Made by a program: the position numbers and the translations under genes
Part shown: positions 59,932-64,000 of the stretch, one piece after another
How positions within the stretch are numbered: position 1 is the first letter of the stretch
Layout of the letters: each line of letters begins with the position of its first letter
Notes under the pieces: generated by a model
The model's input: the letters and a program-made list of their open reading frames with translations, nothing else
What the model was told of the DNA's origin: nothing
Database searches by the model: none
Origin: Cloeon dipterum
Taxonomy: Eukaryota; Arthropoda; Insecta; Ephemeroptera; Baetidae
Length of the DNA: 64,000 nucleotides
Direction of reading: 5' to 3'
Assembly (NCBI RefSeq): GCF_949628265.1
Contig: NC_088788.1
Coordinates: 1,612,001 to 1,676,000, forward strand

Positions 59932-60411
59932 AACGTTTAATGGGTCAAATCCTCTCGAAATCTGCACAAAAATGGCCCTATTTAAGAAATTCTCTATTTG
60001 CAGGGTGCAAAAAAGTTTTTTATTTCAATTTTAGACGTTTTAAATTATTTTTTATTTTTGCAACAGTTTTTAATATTGTCGACTCTCATATTTGAGCCGA
60101 AATTCTTCATATGTGACTGCGAATATAATTCCATTCTCGAGATTTGCTTTTTGTGTCTAGCTGTTGTTGCGCATCAGTCGTGTGTGTTATGGCGGCGTCG
60201 TTTTGTGCATGTCGAGCATGACAAGGGTTGCGAGAGGTGTCTGTCGCTCGCTGCTCGCTCCGAGATGATGATGTTTCGCGCGTGAAAAACAGAATCCATT
60301 AGCCTTCTCGGTGGCGTTTTCTCTGCGCTGCGACAAGAGCATTACACCGCCGAAGTGATGTATGTGTCGCTCGTTCGTTCTGCGTGTTTCACGCCCACAG
60401 GTCTCTTTCTC

Positions 60412-60444
60412 TCGTCGTCGTCGTCGTCGTCGCCGCCGCCGCCG
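60412..60444 (+). repeat. (CGT)n/(CGC)n trinucleotide tract
   Basis: About 30 bases of CGT units passing into CGC units, in a GC-rich patch without a recognised gene. Confidence 0.8.
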
Positions 60445-60799
60445 TGCAGTTTCCGCCACCGACATCGCTGCTCTTTTGTCAACTCGTCCGCTAATGAATT
60501 CATCAAACATGCCTCCCTTTCGCCTGCTCTCACTCTACCTCCTTTTTCCATTAAAAGCCCCGAAATTTTAGCAAGGTGTCTGTCGCATTTCGGCCGACGA
60601 TTCCATTTAAATCATTATTTTACAACTGTGGGTCCAAAGCACGCAGAATCGTTGAATTTTTAGAGTTTGAATCTAACTGATTCACAATTTGACCTGTACA
60701 AACTGATTTAATTCATTTCATGATATTTAAAATTGATAAATTGAATTAATGAGTTTTTTCAAACACTTTAAAGAGCAAAATTCATCTAAAGTAGACATA

Positions 60800-61100
60800 A
60801 AATTTCAGTTTTGACAGTGCCTAACGATTCCTGAGTGTCTAATTAGGTTAAAGAGCCAAATCACATGGTCGAAAATTCGAACGACAAGCAGGAAATCGAC
60901 GAAAATGAGAAAAAATCCGTTATTTTAGCGGTTTTAGGTTTGAATCTGGCAAAATGTGCGACGACAACAGCGCCACCGACCAATCAGAGATCGGATTGGC
61001 TCTCTGAAGCGAAGACAGCGCCACAGTGACATCTATAGCAGCCAACTTTTTCGCTTAATTATAGTAGCTGTCACTGTGGCGCTGCTGTCTGGATTCTAAT
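60800..61100. mobile_element. Family D fold-back repeat, copy D3
   Basis: Left end CGATTCCTGAGTGTCTAATT, then TTTTAGCGGTTTTAGGTTTG, and the inverted pair ACAGCGCCACAGTGACA / TGTCACTGTGGCGCTGCTG. The right outer arm is missing, as in D1. It lies about 100 bp from A9. Confidence 0.75.
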
Positions 61101-61196
61101 GTTTATAAACACTTAAATTTGAGAAAAATGAAGATAATATTTAATTGATGATGCGCGTAGATGATTTAATCACTGCATTAATTAATTTTTCTATTT

Positions 61197-61558
61197 TAGA
61201 TCTTCTTTGATGAAGTTTCTGAGCTCACCAATCGATTCCTGAGGGTCGAATTAGGTAAACAGGATGTTTTTCCCGTTAAAAAGTGCAGCGCGACGTTCGA
61301 ACTTTTTTTCCCGCCAAAACAATATGAATGCGAGAAGTGCGCATGCGTCAGAGCTGGCTTGATCTGCTAAAGAAGTCTCTCTGCAAGTGCTCAAACCAGC
61401 TCAAACGCATGCGCACTTCTCGTATTCATATTGTTTTGGCGGGAAAAAAAGTTCGCATGTCACGCTGCACTTTTTTAACGGAAAAAACATCCACTCTACC
61501 CAATTCGACCCTCAGGAATCGATTGGTGGGCTCAGAAGCTTCTTCACAGACAGCCTTT
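61197..61558. mobile_element. Family A fold-back MITE-like element, copy A9
   Basis: About 362 bp. Both E2F-type words and both NRF1-like words are intact. Its termini are more degraded than most (AGATCTTCTTTGATGAAG; CACAGACAGCCTTTAA). Confidence 0.9.
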
Positions 61559-63459
61559 AAATAGAAACAGGCACAAAACATAACCTGTCATGCAAGTCAG
61601 AAGAACTTTTAATCTCTCGCATTGTTAGCAAAAAATATTTATCCCTGAAACACAATTCAGTGTAGCACATCTCTCTCACTCGGCCTGAAAGTTAATTAAT
61701 TCTTGCGCGCGGCGGGCCAAAGTGCTGCTCGTTTCCTGCTGCTCCTCCCCTTTGACAAGGTGTGAACACGAATATACATAATATAATAAATATAGAGAGA
61801 GACTCGTCTTGAGCGCGAATTTATGAAGGGCCGCTCGCGCGCGCTCGAGGGGCAAATTTATTTATTTATCTGGCCATAAATTATACACACTCTCTGATGG
61901 TTGTTGGGGCGAAAGTGCTTTTAAGGGAGAAGCGTCATTAACCTGCGTGACAAAACGATCGGTCGGGGGTGGTTTTTGGATTTAATGCTCGCGCGGTTAT
62001 TAATCACGCACCAGACACACGGTAATTGAAGCAGTACTTTCGCATCTGGAAGCTCCTGAGGGAACGAAATTGGGGGAAATGAATGTGGTCTATAAAATTC
62101 TATTCAATCGTATTTTTAAAAAGGAGTTTAAGAAAGTGATTTCATTTTTATTTTACTTTTTTATGAGATTTAGAGCGACTTTCCAAGGTAAAATGTAAAT
62201 TTCAAAATTTACTAAAACGTTGGTTTAAATTTTTTATAAGGGCCTGATCGGTTTTCCTTAAATTTTACCGATTCAGAAATTATTTTTTACAATAAAATGA
62301 GCTGCTATTTAATATTCCCTTTTGTAGACCAAATAAACGCGAAAAATAAGCTAGAGCCTGGTTTAATTATCAAAAAAATACATTTAGTATTTAAAATAAA
62401 CTGCTCGCTAGCTTTGAATATGTAAATATGAATATTATTCTTTTCATCGGGGAAATAAATGGTAAATTGAAGGAAAACACAAACAATAAGTGCGAGCGGA
62501 GGATCGAATTAAAAAGTCCGAGTGTGGGAAGCGGCTGCAGCTGATGCAACCCTGCACTACACATTTTTATTTATGGGCTCTTTGTGCTGCTGCTGCTGAG
62601 CGCGGATGAAAGCCGTCGCTGCTGGCTGATTATTATTTATCCCTCTCTCAGCAGCTCGACTCGAGCTCCGGCTCGGCTACACACCCCCGCCCGGCGGCTG
62701 CAAAAAAACAGCGCGCCAGCCAGGCAAGAAGAGCAAAAGTCGTTAATAAGTAATCAACTGGCAATCAGTTTTGCTCATCGCCTCCATTCGCCGCAGATTC
62801 TTTCTCCCACTCGTTCTCACCGATTTTCGCTTTCGTAAAAACCAGGACACAGAGAGATGTTTTGTAGCGTCTTTTTATTATTTTAATTTTAAATAATTTC
62901 CTTATAATTTTAATTTCTTTATTAAATTTGATTATTTCGACCACCAACAACCAAACTTTTCAGCACAAAGCTGAAAAATTGCAGATAAATGTTGAAAAAT
63001 TATTTTGAAATCTAAAAATCATTCAAAAATGGGAAAGTATTTTTGTTCTAGTTGAAAACTAATTAAGTTTCGCAATTTCAAAACGTTTTCTTACGTTTTT
63101 TTGGTCCTTTGACACCATAAGATCAAACGTAAGTCAAAAAATACTAAATTTTTATTAAAAAAATTATATTTCTATTTGAAAACTGTTGAAGAATTATTCC
63201 GGCAAATTTCTTTGAACTTAAAACCACAGAAATTTTGAAGTGATGAATGGAATAATTTAAAAGGGGGGTAATTTCCGGAAAAAAACCAATCACGCGCAAG
63301 ATTTTTGCGCATTTCACGCAAAAAAAATCATTTCCCAGCTTTAGATATATTATTTTTAATAAAAAGAATCCTTAATTTAGAATTTAATAACACTACCATA
63401 TTGTGCTGAGGGTCAATCCGTTTTTGCCACGATGTTACATTTATAGAAGTCAGTTTGAA

Positions 63460-63880
63460 GTGTCTCGGAATGAAAACGAGGGGCACGTGTGCGTGCACGC
63501 GTCGCGATCGCGTGTGCCGTGACTTTTGTTGTCGGATCGGCTCGAGGGGGTGGCGAAGCGGCAGTCTGTGAATTCATCCCCTCATAATGAGATACATGGC
63601 TGTGCGCCGCGCGAGATGATGGATCGTGGAGGCCGCCGCAGCCGGTTTTCCGCTCGGGGGCCGCCGCGAGGCCCGCTGTGCCCAATTGCAGCTCGCCATC
63701 GCCCGCCGATTGAGCGTCAATGTGGAAACACGCGCGCGGCTTGCGAGTTGCGTGCGAGTGTGCGACGCTATTTCCGCTCACTGCCCTCCCTTTGTCCCAC
63801 TTTTATATCCGTTTCATCTGCACTCTCGGGCCGCCGCAAACTTGATTCTCTCAGCTGCTCATTCATTTTGCTGCTGAATT
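63460..63880. promoter_or_regulatory. CpG-rich patch near the right edge
   Basis: Starts with a CACGTGTGCGTGCACGCG-like stretch and stays GC-rich to about 63880. No recognisable exon. It is a candidate promoter or first-exon region of a gene beyond the window, on the composition evidence only. Confidence 0.25.
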
Positions 63881-64000
63881 AAATTTAACATGTGCCTAGG
63901 AATTTTCAGGTTGGTGATTCTTTTTGTTTTTGATATGAAATCGAGCTTTGAATGGTTAAAAATGGATATTTTTGGTTAAACATTGAGGCATCGGATCCTG

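Larger units (their letters stand above)
53871..64000. other. Gene-free region right of dsf
   Basis: No conserved exon was recognised. It contains repeats D2 with nested E4 (54520-55310), A8 (59569-59931), D3 (60800-61100) and A9 (61197-61558). GC-rich patches near 55620-56280, 60150-60480, 62520-62830 and 63460-63880 carry open frames with no family resemblance and could be distal regulatory DNA or a neighbouring gene's promoter. The 249-codon frame at 57590-58339 is listed separately. Confidence 0.55.

Noticed and set aside
4690..61564. Recurring similar peptides from the nine family A copies (for example FPPKQ and [13 protein letters not shown] fragments)
   Set aside because: They appear on both strands of inverted repeats, with different frames and stops in each copy; this is MITE sequence, not a gene family.

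Overview
The window is nuclear DNA from an arthropod, most likely an insect; the order cannot be told from sequence alone. The evidence is spliced genes with GT-AG introns, many of them only 53-60 bp, eukaryote-specific protein families, and an intact orthologue of the arthropod nuclear receptor dissatisfaction (dsf). The non-coding DNA is AT-rich and full of short non-autonomous repeats. I found no transposase, reverse transcriptase, tRNA, rRNA or recognisable microRNA.

Five genes can be assembled exon by exon. From left to right they are: a three-finger Kruppel-like factor on the minus strand (18045-19726); a tail-anchored UBE2J2-type ubiquitin-conjugating enzyme on the plus strand (30371-32773); an FAHD2-type fumarylacetoacetate-hydrolase-fold protein on the minus strand (34131-38148); KIN17, a DNA/RNA-binding zinc-finger protein, on the plus strand (39014-40512); and dsf on the minus strand (41272-53424, nine coding exons). 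All splice phases agree, giving proteins of about 258, 244, 338, 401 and 415 residues. UBE2J2 and FAHD2 converge, FAHD2 and KIN17 diverge from a shared interval of about 0.5 kb, and KIN17 and dsf converge. The genes belong to different processes (ER-associated ubiquitination, mitochondrial or metabolic hydrolase, DNA repair/RNA processing, two transcription factors), and nothing suggests a common pathway.

Layout: 1-17.4 kb is gene-free and repeat-rich; 17.4-20.1 kb holds the KLF gene and its GC-rich promoter; 20.1-30.2 kb is gene-free; 30.2-53.9 kb is a compact gene cluster; 53.9-64 kb is gene-free, with GC-rich patches that may be promoters or enhancers of genes outside the window.

The most interesting layer is the repeats. 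At least eight families (here A-H) occur in 2-9 copies each. Several are fold-back, MITE-like elements whose arms carry consensus-like transcription-factor sites. Family A (nine copies) has an E2F-type TTTCCCGCCAAAA and an NRF1/Ewg-type GCGCATGCGT in each arm. Family B (five copies) has a CTCF-like CAACAGATGGCGC in each arm, facing in opposite directions. A composite form of A (two copies) carries an array of about 7-8 KLF/Sp-like CACGCC boxes. Family E also carries E2F- and NRF1-like words. Together they look like a set of mobile elements that spread paired regulatory motifs. This is motif evidence only; binding is not shown.
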